A stretch of DNA of 64,000 bases from Mya arenaria (lineage: Eukaryota; Mollusca; Bivalvia; Myida; Myidae), in assembly GCF_026914265.1 (NCBI RefSeq), contig NC_069130.1, forward strand, positions 41,780,429 to 41,844,428, given 5' to 3'. This document shows, in pieces, positions 48,641 to 61,300 of this stretch. Position numbers and translations under genes: made by a program. The notes under the pieces are model-generated. The model saw nothing but the letters and a program-made list of their open reading frames with translations, was not told where the DNA came from and searched no databases. How positions within the stretch are numbered: position 1 is the stretch's first letter; each line of letters starts with the position of its first letter.

Positions 48641-49381
48641 AGGGACTAGACACCGAATGGTCCCAAAATCGGCAAATACAGTATTTCCTCAAAACATGTC
48701 TAGAATTATCATTACAAACTATTATGAAGCTTATGGTACATCATTTAACGTGATAGAAATCGTCGGTATATGTACATGTTTTGCCAGATGGGTTTATGAC
48801 CTTCTTGGAAATAAATGTTCTGTTCTGTTCTATATATCTGTTCGTTGCTGTCTCTACTAAGTTTACCCATTTAAAAATTGCGCATGATGGTTTCCCAGTT
48901 TATAGTGCGTTAATTTAGCATGTGAAAGTCAGGTGATTATTACAGAAACATATATCGACGCAAATAGATTTACTCCGTAACGTTATTAATCTGTAGGTAC
49001 AAATACTTGGCTAACTGTTATGACCTTATGTCATCTTAATAATTTAATATGGACAAAGACTATGGATTAGCTGAATTTTAATATGAATAGATCACCACAC
49101 CAATCTGGGCTTAATGTGTTGTACCTACATGCAAATTAGCGGAAAACTTTCTCACTGAATTCCAGATAACACCTATTTAAAAATTACTGGGAGTTGCGTG
49201 GTAGACAAACTCAGTAAATTTCGATTTGGAAAAATACGCAATAATGTATAATGTTAAATAATGCGTCGTTATCGATATGATACACCAGTTAGTAATATTG
49301 CGTTGTACACAACGATATCAATTTTAGTTTTTGACAATTTTCTTTTTATCTTGCAATGTTATCATCTGGTGTCTAGTCCCT
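48641..49381. mobile_element. TTAA-type element, 741 bp, no coding capacity
   Basis: Inverted ends AGGGACTAGACACC and GGTGTCTAGTCCCT are perfect and flanked by TTAA (48637-48640 and 49382-49385). Internal open frames are short and show no transposase. A non-autonomous, piggyBac-like element is the simplest reading. Confidence 0.88.
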
Positions 49382-49385
49382 TTAA

Positions 49386-50190
49386 CACACGACGCTTCTG
49401 TGTCGAGGTGTTACACAGAAGCCACAAGTATGTAGGTCATGGACAAAGGTCAAGGCCGCGGACAACATACCTATTGCACAATCTATGCAAACCTGTACAT
49501 ATCTCTACCTCGAATCCGTGACACGTTCAAAGCAAATTGTACATGAATCTCTCGCATGCATAAATCAATGGTTTCCCCACCTCGCACGTCCAGCAGATTT
49601 AGGAAAAATGCAAAATTTGTTGCAAAGTGCTTAAAACCCCCGAGCCAAGTTAATTTCTTGGGTTGCGATCTCACCTGTTTGTCAAAATTCTGCATGTCGG
49701 AGTTCTACTGTTTAATATTCCCTATATGCATCCCCTCTCTCTCTCAAACCTACACCTCGGTACGTGCATTTTATATAACCAGATTAGTTGATAATGAATT
49801 AGTTTGTAGTACCGCCTGTGCGTTGTTAAAACAGTGGTTATTTAAAACACTTCTTCCCTAGTAGAACGGGCCTACAAATCGTATTTGGTCTAGTTACGCC
49901 CCTGGCCACATCTGATCTTAAACCTGCCTACGTATCAATGGTCCACATTGCATTATGCAGCTTTAAAAAATAATTTCAATAAAAGATGTCTCAATGTATT
50001 TAACAAAAATATAATTGTACGGTGTTTCGAATACATTACATATAAGCGTCAACTACGCCCCGTCAGGACAGCTCTAACTCTTAATTCAAGTATCACAACA
50101 ACACTAATACGTCACGGTGTTAAAATGCCATTGTATTCAAACAATGCCTTTTAGTCCATTGGCACGTCAACTTATAGGATTGAGCGATAT
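49386..50190. other. Interval without recognised gene
   Basis: Contains a 10-bp stem hairpin (GCTTCTGTGT...ACACAGAAGC) near 49392-49420. Open frames of 68-101 codons show no domain. Confidence 0.35.
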
Positions 50191-50194
50191 TTTC

Positions 50195-50226
<32 letters not shown>

Positions 50227-50275
50227 CTTCTTCTTCTTCTTCTTCTTCTTCTTCTTCTTCTTCTTCTTCTTCTTC
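50191..50275. repeat. (CTT)n microsatellite
   Basis: About 28 near-perfect CTT/TTC units, a long homopurine-homopyrimidine tract. Confidence 0.95.
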
Positions 50276-50689
50276 CAATAAAGTGCATCACCAAGTATTA
50301 GACAACAGCTACCTCCAGCATGCCAATCATAGGCCTGCAAAGTGTTTGATAAATCTCACACACAACTGATTTTCTGTCGGATATTTCAACTGGTAAATCT
50401 CGTGCAAATCGTGCACCTACTTATGCTACAAGGACGTTCTTAATACTACAGAAATGTTTGTTTCCTGTGCTTTCCTGACATTTTTCTCATGCAAATGTAT
50501 GGCATCGGCCTGAAAAACAAGCAATACCTTTTCTGTTGTCTAAGTCGGATAGATCACGAGTAGCCGTTTGGTATGGAATTATATGTATTTATTATTATTG
50601 CGGTATAGGATTATTAAAGTAATATTAGGTATAGGTCTGGTTACTCGTGCGTAAATCAGGAGTTTTCCTCGTGCATTTAATGAACTGAA

Positions 50690-53600
50690 TTGGTTATTCG
50701 ACGCTCAGACGGGATAGAGAAAACATTGCAAAATTGTCAAATCTCGAGTTTTTTCTTAATCTTTGGTATTTACTTCGGGAAGATGTCATTTGACTCTGCG
50801 GGAATAAATGACCAAGATCAGCTTGAGTTTAGCCATAGGCAGCTTTCGTCTATTTCCTTGGGCCAGTCTAGTCTATACCGTAGCAGGAGACCGGAAGTAC
50901 AACGTGGCAAGGAGCCGGTTTGCACATCTCGTGGCAGGGACTCGGAGACCTTGAATGATAGAGACCCTGTAGCAAGTTACAGCGGAGATAAAGGTAGGCC
51001 TGGGCCCTCGGGGGATAGAGAATGAGATTTGTTTGGAGCTTTTGATTTATTCAGATCTTATTTTGACACGAAACTTTCAACATTAAAACAAGAGCTAACG
51101 AGTACAAGTTGCAAACAAAAGGAAAAAGATAACATTCCTTATTTCAAGAATACCTCCTGCAAAATTCAGTTTCAGTTCAATACTGACATTTCAAACTTGT
51201 TACACTTTATCGTGGATTCTGACAGCCTTGATTCAAATAAAGAAAAAGCTAAAGAAGCGCTAAGGAAAATTAAACATAGAAACAAACTTATTCGTTTGGC
51301 GGACAATTCCCCTGGGGGCTGGGCCACAGTCAAAGAATACGAAACCCCAGAATTGGGCTCTGATAGCGATGACGAGCGTAAAATCAAAAGGGCTGAAGCC
51401 AAGGCTGTCAGAAAACTTAAAAAGGGTAATCCTACAAATGCTGATCAATTCTTTCTTTTTTCCCTGATCGTATGGAGCGGAGGCCAGCACCAGCGGCAAC
51501 CTTTGGATACCCGGGACGTTCTTCCTGTGCGGGGCCCATCTTCCCCTCACGGCCCATGGCTACGGGCACGCGGGATCTTTTTCGGACCTACAGTCCCTAT
51601 CAGGACCAGTATCAACCCCAGCAACCTTATTCTAGAACGCCAGATAAAGTCATCTGCTTCGCATGTGGAAAGCGGGGTCACTTCCGGCGCGAGTGCGAGT
51701 GGCTATCCAGATTTAACCAGTCAGCCAACCGTGATGTCAAGCCCACAGGAGCAAACTCAGCCACTAAATGATGAGTATTTATTCAATATTTGTAATCAAG
51801 ATCATTGTTTTCAGTTTGAATCTGATTCTCCCATCAAAACATCTTTGGTTAAAGGCAGCCTTAAAAACAATGTACACTATTGGAAGACTATTGGCACAAA
51901 CCCTGATATAATAGATGTTATTGAAAACGGCTATAAAATTCCTTTCATTTCAATGCCGGAAACATCGTTTTCAAAAAATAATCAGTCAGCTCTTTCATAT
52001 ATTGAATTTGTTAAAGAATCTATTGATGACATGTTGAAAAACGGTTTTATAGAACAAACAGATTTTCCACCTCATGTAGTCAGTCCTTTAAGTGTTTCTG
52101 TAAACAAATCGGGTAAGAAACGACTTATTTTAGATCTCAGAATAGTAAATAAATATATTTGGAAGGAAAAGATGACATTTGAAGATTGGAAAGTAGGAGT
52201 CGAATATTTTGAAAAAGACTCGTATTGTTACAAATTTGATTTGTCTAAAGGTTATTATCATATCGATATATTCCCAGAACATAAAACATTTCTGGGTTTC
52301 AGTTTAGAAGGAAAATACTACTGCTACTCTGTGGCTGCTTTCGGTTTGTCGAGCGCTCCTTTTATTTTCAGTAAGGCATTGCGCGAAATGGTTAAGTTCT
52401 GGATATTCAACGGTATCAAAATTGTTATGTTTCTTGATGATGGGTGGGGGACCAACAAGAGTTGTGATTTAGCTACACGCGATGCAATATTTGTGAAAGA
52501 TAGCCTCAATCAGGCAGGGCTTATTATAAATGATGAAAAGTCGGTCTGGTTACCGGTTCAAAATCTAGAGTGGATTGGCTTGTTGTGGAATAGCATTGAC
52601 TACTCTATTAGCATTCCAGCACGTAGAATTGAAGATTTTAAAATGTTGCTTTTTGAATTTTTAAATTCTCTTCCTATTGTTTCTGCTAGGAGTTTAGCGA
52701 AGTGCACCGGGAAAGTAATTTCTATGATGCCGGTTATTGGCAATATTGCACGGCTTATGACTAGATTTATGTACATTCAAATTTGTTCAAGGACTAGTTG
52801 GGATTTCCCATTCAGTTTAGAAATAGACTGTCCGTGTATTTCTGAGATTAGATTCTGGCTCGAACATGTAGACAATTTAAATTACAGAAAATTGGGTAAA
52901 TGCACTGCTGTAGATACGCTAGAAGTGTATTCTGATGCTAGTAGTTTCGCATGTGGAGCGCATATTGTCAATATGCCAGGTTTTGTATTTCACGACATGT
53001 GGTCAGAAGATGACAAGGATAAAAGTTCAACTTTCCGAGAAATGAAGGCTGTATTTTTGGCACTGAGAGCGTATGGACATTCTTTAGCAAATCATAAGGT
53101 GAAATGGTTCTCAGATTCTCAAGTTTGTGTTCATGTTATCAAGGTTGGCAGCCCCATTTTAGAGTTACAGGAATTAGCTCTGAATGTGTTTAGACTTTGT
53201 TTACAAAACAAGATTGATCTCGATATTCAATGGGTCCCTAGGGATTTGAACCAGATTGCTGATGATATCAGTAAATATAGGAATATTGATGAATGGGAGG
53301 TTACACCTCAGTTTTTCGGGTATATGAATAGGATATGGGGACCGTTTACAGTGGACAGATTTGCTAATTATAGTAATAGGAAAATACATAGATTCAATTC
53401 TAAGTTTCATGATTTTGAAACTGAGGCAGTCGATGCATTCACACAGAATTGGGCCAGTGAAAATAATTGGTTAGTCCCGCCTATTTATCTAGTAAATAGA
53501 GCTGTATTTCATTTAATTGCTTGTTCTGCACATGGAACTTTAGTTGTTCCTAAATGGCCTAGCGCAGCATTTTGGCCAACTTTGTTTGAAGCAAACTGCC

Positions 53601-54850
53601 AGAAGAGAGATTTTGTATTGGAGGTTTTGGAGTTTGATAAATGGCAATCAATATTTGATAGCAGGAGTGATAGCGTATTTAGTTCTAGACGTTTCTCTAG
53701 CAAAGTTCTAGTTATTCGTCTTTAATGACCAGTAGTTTAATGTATACTAGACTGCAGAAGTAAGAAGTAAATTGTGCTTAGTTGTGTTTTGTTTAGCTTG
53801 TGTGATGCACACGATTATGAATTATGGAGAGGAAATGTATAACTTTTCGAGAAAAAGTATATCAAAGATAGTAATGACTATACATGACTCAGCATTGAGC
53901 TGGAGTTGTTTACACTGGTTATGCTTAATATTGTAAGCGTTTAATGCTCATGAAGGAAGCGAAAAATATTTTAAATTTGTATTTGCTAATTGTAAAACAG
54001 CGTTTTCTGTATATATACCCTGACGTTTAAAAAACACCGTTTATAAAGATCATGATCTTAATATCTATTTTGGCATAAAAGACGATGAAAAGTATAAGAA
54101 AGATAATTGTGAAAATACATGATATGAGTGTGTGTGGGTTGTTTCCCCTACGTTATCGGCATTAATTTCGTTTACTCGGCCTGTCGAGTCGAAGTGCCCA
54201 TTTGTACCTGGTACAAATGAAGTCGTGTACTGTACACGAAGATTATAAGAAATATGTTTTGAATGGTATATGTGTATGTGAAAGGAAAAGTTAATAATTA
54301 TACACAAAAAGGTGTTATTATATTCTAATTTGACAGATGCATTCAAGGTTGGACATTGGAGGAATTTTCACAAAGAATGTCTGCCCGATGATTTCAAAAA
54401 ACATCATGATAATTGACAAACGCTGGTGAAACTATCAAAATCAGATAACACTTACAAACAATACAATTGTTATTTTAAATCGCTTTGCCAGTGGTGCAAA
54501 AAAATATGAATTTAAACCGCTTCCAGCTTCCGATTATCATGTTGCACTTTTTCTTTCATCCATGAAAGATTCTTCACCGTCAGCGTCAAAAGTGAACGCC
54601 ATTACTTATAGTATTTCGTGGGCTCATAACGTTTCAGGGTTTTCTGACCCTTGTAATACAAATCTAGTAAGTTTTACCAAAAATGGTCTGTTGCGAGATT
54701 CTGGCAGGCCGATTCAGCAAAAATCTGAAATTTCTTAAGAAGATTTGCTTAAACTTATTGCTCATTTCGGAAATACAACCAATTGCACATTTGTGCAGAC
54801 ATTTTATGATAACGGTAGGTTGCTTCGTCTGTATTGGGATTTATGATAAT
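50690..54850 (+). mobile_element. Fossil DIRS-like tyrosine-recombinase retroelement
   Basis: The parts in order are a gag-like region with a CCHC zinc knuckle (CFACGKRGHFRREC), a reverse transcriptase with an FLDDG catalytic motif and RNase H, and a remnant of a tyrosine-recombinase N-terminal region near 54420-54680. This order and the style of the RT fit DIRS-group elements. The copy is broken, with a handful of interruptions (roughly three to six by eye). The RT-RNase H part is the best preserved, which suggests moderate age. No terminal repeats were recognised, so the outer limits are approximate. Confidence 0.75.
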
Positions 54851-55300
54851 ATCTAGAATGGGAATAGTAAATGTCTTGCAATCTGATGAAAAATGTAAGT
54901 ACACGCATAGTTTACATGTTTCAGCGTCTATGGTACCGGAAGTGTCCCTCCATGCAACCGGAAGTGACTGAAGTGATGCTGCGCCAGTGAGCAGCTATGG
55001 TATAAATTTAACAACACATAGTTGGATTCAATAGCTGGAATATCATTGATGCAACATAGATGTAAGATACAATTATATTCGAAGTTCATGATTAATATCA
55101 TAATAACGATTGAATACGTGATAAAGATGACGATAACGGTGGTACCTTTGTTGTTGCTGCTGCTGCTGCTGCTAATATTGTTGTTATTACATAGGATAAT
55201 GATGGTGGTATATTAGGTTATCCAAATGTTAGCAGGGACATAATATTAAACATTAATAAAAGCCTTTTTTATTTGGCAGAAAACATCCCCACAGAGCCGT
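54851..55300. other. Interval with CTG microsatellite, no gene
   Basis: A short (CTG)n/(GTT)n mix at about 55144-55185; otherwise non-coding. Confidence 0.5.
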
Positions 55301-55369
55301 CTTCCCAACAGAGCGATTATGGAGTTTGCCAGCAAGGGAGTGATATCTCTTTTATGGCACGATGGGAGT

Positions 55370-56890
55370 ATCGTGGCGACGCCTCACCGATGACGACACC
55401 TCACCGATGACGACACCTCACCGATAACGCAATGGGAGATACCTCACCGATGAGGCAATGGGCGACTTCTCACCGATGACGACACTTCACCGATGACGCT
55501 ATGGGCGACACCTCACCGATGACGCTATGGGTGATACCTCACCGATGACGCAATGGGTGATACCTAACCGATGACGCAATGGGTTATACCTAACCGATGA
55601 AGCTTTGGAATGCACCTCACCGATGACGCAATGGGTGATACCTCATCGATGACGCAATGGACGACACCTCACCGATTACGCAATGGGCGACTTCTCACCG
55701 AGGAAGACACTTCACCGATGACGCTATGGGTGATACATCACCGTTGACGCTATGGGTGACACCTCACCGTTGACGCTATGGGCGACACCTCACCGTTGAC
55801 GCTATGGACGACACCTCACCGAAGCCGCAATGGGCGACTTCTCACCGAGGGAGACACCTCATCGATGACGCTATTGGTGATACATCACCGTTGAAGCTAT
55901 GTGTGACACCTCACCGTTGACGCTATGGGCGACACCTCACCGAAGACGCAATGCGCGACACCTCATCGATAACGATACCTCACCGATGAGGCTATGGGAG
56001 ACACCTCGCCGATGACGCTATGGGCGACACATCAGCGATGACGCTATGGGTGACATCTCAGCGATGACGCTATGTGTGATACCTCACCGATGACACTATG
56101 GGTGATACCTCACCGATGACGCAATGGGTGACACCTCATTAATGACGCTATTGGCGACACCTCAGCAAAACGCTATGGAGGATACATCACCGTTGACGCT
56201 ATGGGCGACACCTCACCGATGACGTAATCGGCGACACCCCATTGATGACGTTTTGGGCGACACCTCACCGATGACGATATGGGCGACGCCTCACTGATGA
56301 CGACACCTCACCGATGACGCTTTTGGCGACACCTCACCGATGACGCTATGGGCGACGCCTCACTGATGACGACACCTCACCGATGACGCTTTTGGCGACA
56401 CCTCACCGATGACACTATGGGCGACGCCTCACTGATGACGACACCTCGACGATGACGCTATGGGCGACACCTCACTGATGACGACACCTCGGCGATGACG
56501 CTATGGGCGACGCCTCACTGATGACGACACCTCGACGATGACGCTATGGGCGACACCTCAATGATGACGATACCTCGACGATGACGCTATGGGCGACGCC
56601 TCACTGATGACGACACCTCGACGATGACGCTATGGGCGACGCCTCACTGATGACGACACCTCGACGATGACGCTATGGGCGACGCCTCACTGATGACGAC
56701 ACCTCGACGATGACGCTATGGGCGACACCTCACTGAGGACGACACCTCGACGATGACGGTATGGGCGACACCTCACTGATGACGACACCTCAACGATGAC
56801 GCTATGGGCGACGCCTCACCGATGACGACACCTCGACGATGACGCTATGGGCGACGCCCTACCGATGTTGATACCTCACCGATGACGCAA
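55370..56890. repeat. GC-richer ~26-bp minisatellite with 43-bp compound units
   Basis: Basic unit GATGACGCTATGGGCGACACCTCACC. On the right (about 56280-56880) it is organised in compound units of about 43 bp alternating CGCCTCACTGATGACGAC and ACCTCGACGATGACGCTATGG. The period is not a multiple of three, and stops interrupt all frames, so it is not coding. Confidence 0.93.
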
Positions 56891-57632
56891 TCTTGTTACC
56901 AGTAATTAATATTATCCATATATGCATTATCTAAGAAGTCGTTAAAGGTGTATCACTCAAGAATTATGCTTTTTATACACATGTATGTATTGATATTAAA
57001 TACGAGTGTCACTTTAAATTTGTTTTCAATAAAAAAAATCGGAGCATTGCTATAAGTATACATTTATAGTGAACATGTTGATGTTTCTTATTTATAAAAC
57101 GGTCAAATTTAAAGAATAAAATGATATGACTAAACTGTTTTATATTAAATGATAATAATTGACATGGAACAGTGTATAAGGTTCTTGAAGAACGTTGGCT
57201 GTGTCTGCAATTTGTGTGGTTTGACGCCAAGGCAATCGTAACAACTCGGCCATCTCCGGCAAGCTACGAGATAGATAGACCTCGTAAATAGTAGTAAGGT
57301 GATAGATGTGTCCGCCTTCTGGTAGTAAAATGGTCTGGTAGAAGATGTGTCCGACAGTCACCAAAATATATATTCATATAAATGCTATCAGATGCATTTC
57401 GGAGCCTGATAAAATCTACTACCGTAAAGTGTGTATTTGTAGACAAAAACGCTTTTACTGACTTTTGCTTAAATTAGAAATACTTTGCCTTGCATGATTA
57501 TTTTGATATAACGTACTTCTTATGCCAACATCATAAGTGTGTTGTATAATTTTTACGTATCTTACTTCAATACCAAGTAAACATTTATTATCCAGCCTTA
57601 AATTTGACTTCTTAGTCATTTACTATTAGCTT

Positions 57633-57672
<40 letters not shown>

Positions 57673-58311
57673 ATACCATCATCATCATCATCATCGTCGT
57701 CGTTGTAGTCGCCGTCGTCACCACCACCAGTATCATCATTATTATAATCAACACAACCACCACCGCCGCCGTCGTCATCATCATCATCATCATCAGCGTC
57801 ACAACCACCACCACCATAATCACCATCACCACTGACGTCTACATCGTTGTCGTCGTCATTATCATCATCATCATCATCATCGACATCGTGGCCGTAGCGA
57901 AGTAAGTACTTAACATTTATCAAATGATATCACATTAAACTAGGAAATGAGATCATTTGTAAAGGGATTCTTTTTTAAAAAGTCGATCAAGTTAAACCGA
58001 CTATTGCACGTGTTCATTACGGACTTTTGTGTTATAATTAAAAAAAAGAAAGTTTTCATCCAAGTTCGATATGTTTAATACCACCAGCCACAACGACATT
58101 GCTGTGTACAGTTAAATCTATTTTAGGATGCATGCAAATACACAACATAAATCAAATTAATTGAATACACATAGAAAGTGGTTGATGATAATTAGTTCGT
58201 GGAAAAGTAACATATATTTCTATAAATAGAATGACACTTCCACATTGATTGTTTCACTGTTTTTCATCAAATATGAATTCCCATAATCGATGCTAACATT
58301 TAACTTATTGT
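56891..58311. other. Interval with (ATC)n-type microsatellite, no gene
   Basis: 57633-57890 is an imperfect CAT/CGT/CAC trinucleotide tract; its minus-strand poly-Asp frame is a by-product. The remainder is AT-rich without a recognised gene. Confidence 0.6.
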
Positions 58312-61300
58312 TCACATTTTAGTGAATTTGAAATCAAGCCCTTCACTCATGTCAAAAAACGGGCTCCACGTATCGTCAAACTCGAGAACCTGGAATGACG
58401 GCGAACTGCCAATATGTTCTCGGATGTCTTTCATCTCACTGGCAGGTTCCACCGTGCACTCATCCATGTCGCATGTAATGGTGTGTGGTATGTTCTTCAT
58501 CGTCTCTATCAGACTCCGCACCGCCTCCGCTGTCATTGTCACACGCCCAAGTGTAATATCGGTGATGGAGGCTGGAGGGAGGAGGTGGAGCTCACCTAGA
58601 TCTGCACCCCATATCTCAAGGCGTTGTAACTGAGGGAGACTTGGTAGTGTATCCACAAGTAACTGGACATTCTTAACGCTATTTAACTCAACACGTTGTA
58701 GTTTACTCCACCTTTGATCGTGTTTAAATAATCTAAATATGCACATTTCAACATTCGATGATACATCATGTAAGAAGCATTTTGTAATATGTGTTGGATC
58801 AACCTGCACACGTGTTGTATTGTCTCCCAGTATACTCAGATATTCCAGCCTGTGACACTGGGACAGGTCATACTGCCCATCACGTCTCCACAGTGACACT
58901 ACTTTGAGGGAGTCGGAGGAGGATGTGATCACCTCCTGCAGCATTTCACCATTAATTTGATCATTGTATCTACGGATGTCTAGCGACTGAATACGTTCCT
59001 TGTTTATCATCATCAGCTTTTTTAACACTACGACATCCCTGTTACTATCAATCTCGAAGTGTGCGAGATAGAGCGGTATGTCACCATAGTTGTTCGCCCT
59101 GGCTTCACGTTGTCCGGAGAGAATCAGGCGCTGATGTAGTACAGCCTCTCTATTGTAGATTGGTGGTTGGTATGGTGGTATAGAACTATTGATCCATGAA
59201 GACATTTGTACACCGAGCTCGGGCTTCATTCCACATATGAAAATAAATGTCTGAGAAACATCTCCCAAGATATTTTCCTTATTATCTTGTTCGTACTTGT
59301 TTGATAGCTGACTGTAGTCGTTTTCATTCAAACATAAATGAAGAGCCGCTAAAAACTCTTGAAGTGTTTTATGAAAGAATGAAAAGTGAGATGATCTCTT
59401 GATCAATGAGTTGGATTTCTTCTCTGTGAGTAAGCCTGACTTCAATGCAAATTCAACCTGCTTCCGGCTTAACAAATCGTCGACTGTTTTGTTGCTGAAA
59501 ACAACAGACGAATCTCTGCACTCTGAATACAAAGTTGTGTATGCTAACTTTGCCAGCGCAAGGTAAACCATGGGATTTTGCACGAAGCATTCGTGTTCCT
59601 TTAATACAGATGGCAGTTCAATTTTCGGAATTTTAATCCCGCTTTGCATATCACTAAGTCTACATGATAGCATGTTTATCACGCCAGCATAAATGTCACA
59701 TTTTGAATCGGTTAACGATTTGCCCTCGAACCACAGGCACACGAGCTGGGTGATACTGATAGGTGCTGACAATAATCCTTCAAGACCTTTCGCTGACACC
59801 ATGTCCATGAAAGCCTCTGGTGTCCGTTCATCCTCAGAATCCTCATTAAGAATGTTGATGATATTTTCCACGAGTTGCTTTGTGTCTGCAGCTCCTTCTA
59901 TTTCAAGATATTTGTCGATCTTTGAATCCTGCACTCTAAACTGTGACATTCGCCAGGGACGCGTTGTCGTGAGGAGTGTGGCCTTGTTGGCCGAATTTCG
60001 GAAAGGGGTGACTTTTTCCTCAGTTTTGCAGGTACAGTTTACGTTTTCCGGATGGGTCCATTCGTCGAGGCCGTCAGCTATAATTAAACATTTCTCACTT
60101 TCCAGCACCGTCTGCAATAGCCGGAAGCCATCATCGGCATCCATCTCGTGGTAGATTTTACGTATAAGTTGATCCTTGATCATTTGTGCTAGATCACACG
60201 TTTTACCTGCATCTCGTAGGGTGACATGGAACAAAAATGCAAACTCTTTGAAGAATTCTGGGTCGACATAGCGTGTTTTAATACCGACGTTTTCCTCCGC
60301 TGGTAAATACTGGTGGGTCCATTCCAGGGCACACATTACCGAGAATGTGGATTTTCCGTTTCCCGGTTCCCCAACAAGGAAAACATTTCTGAGCAACTGA
60401 CCTTTTCCTAGGAAAACATCTGAAATTTTTACAACATCTTTACCGCTTCCTTCCTTGTCATTTTTGCCGATTTTTCTATGATTTTTCTCCACAATTTTCG
60501 GTGCCACGTAGAATTTGTCGAGTTTGGCGTTCTTTTCTCCAAGAATGGGAGATATCGGCATGTCGGCCAAAGTGGTTCGGTAATGGTTTGCCAAACGTAG
60601 TCGCAGTCCTGTAGTAATGGAAAAATATAACATTTAAAACAAAGGTTAAAAATAGATACGTATGCATTATTTTAAAACACTTGGTGAGGAAACAGGAATC
60701 AGTTTTTTGATAAGACGCTTGGGCCTAAAAAAAATAATTGTTTGGTTAGGGTTACATCCTTAAAAAAAATAGGTAGGGTAGGTAGGCTTTTTTTTATTTT
60801 TTTATTAGGTTTTATATAAGAATATAATTTTCATCATTGGAGAATGGTGTTAAAGCTATCTTCTGTACAAGCATTTAAGGTTTAAACTTAATATTAAAAA
60901 GCAATTAAAAAAAAAACGAATTTTTTTTTTTTTTTTTAGTTTTTCATTTTTTTTTTCAAACTGACTATAAAAACGGTAGGGTCGGCGCCTATTCCGTAGG
61001 TAGGGTCGGGTAACCCGAACCAAATGTATTTTTTTTTTTAGGCCTTGGTACAAAAGATAAAAATCAGCAATATCACAAGAGCCTTGATGCAGAAGATTTG
61101 AAGAAGAATTATAAAAAGACGTCTGTTGCAAAAAATAAGTATCAGCCTTTAACAGGAGGCCCGGAACAAAAGATTAGAAGCAGCATTATCACAAGACGCT
61201 TGTTGCAGAAGATAAGTAGCAGCCTTAACCAAGACGTTTGGTACAGAAGATAAGTAACAGCATTGTCACAAAACGCTTGGTACAGAAGATAAGAGGCAGC

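Noticed and set aside
55370-56890. Repeat protein encoded by the 26-bp array
   Set aside because: The period is not a multiple of three and stops interrupt every frame.
57612-57923. Poly-Asp protein on the minus strand
   Set aside because: A by-product of an imperfect (ATC)n microsatellite.
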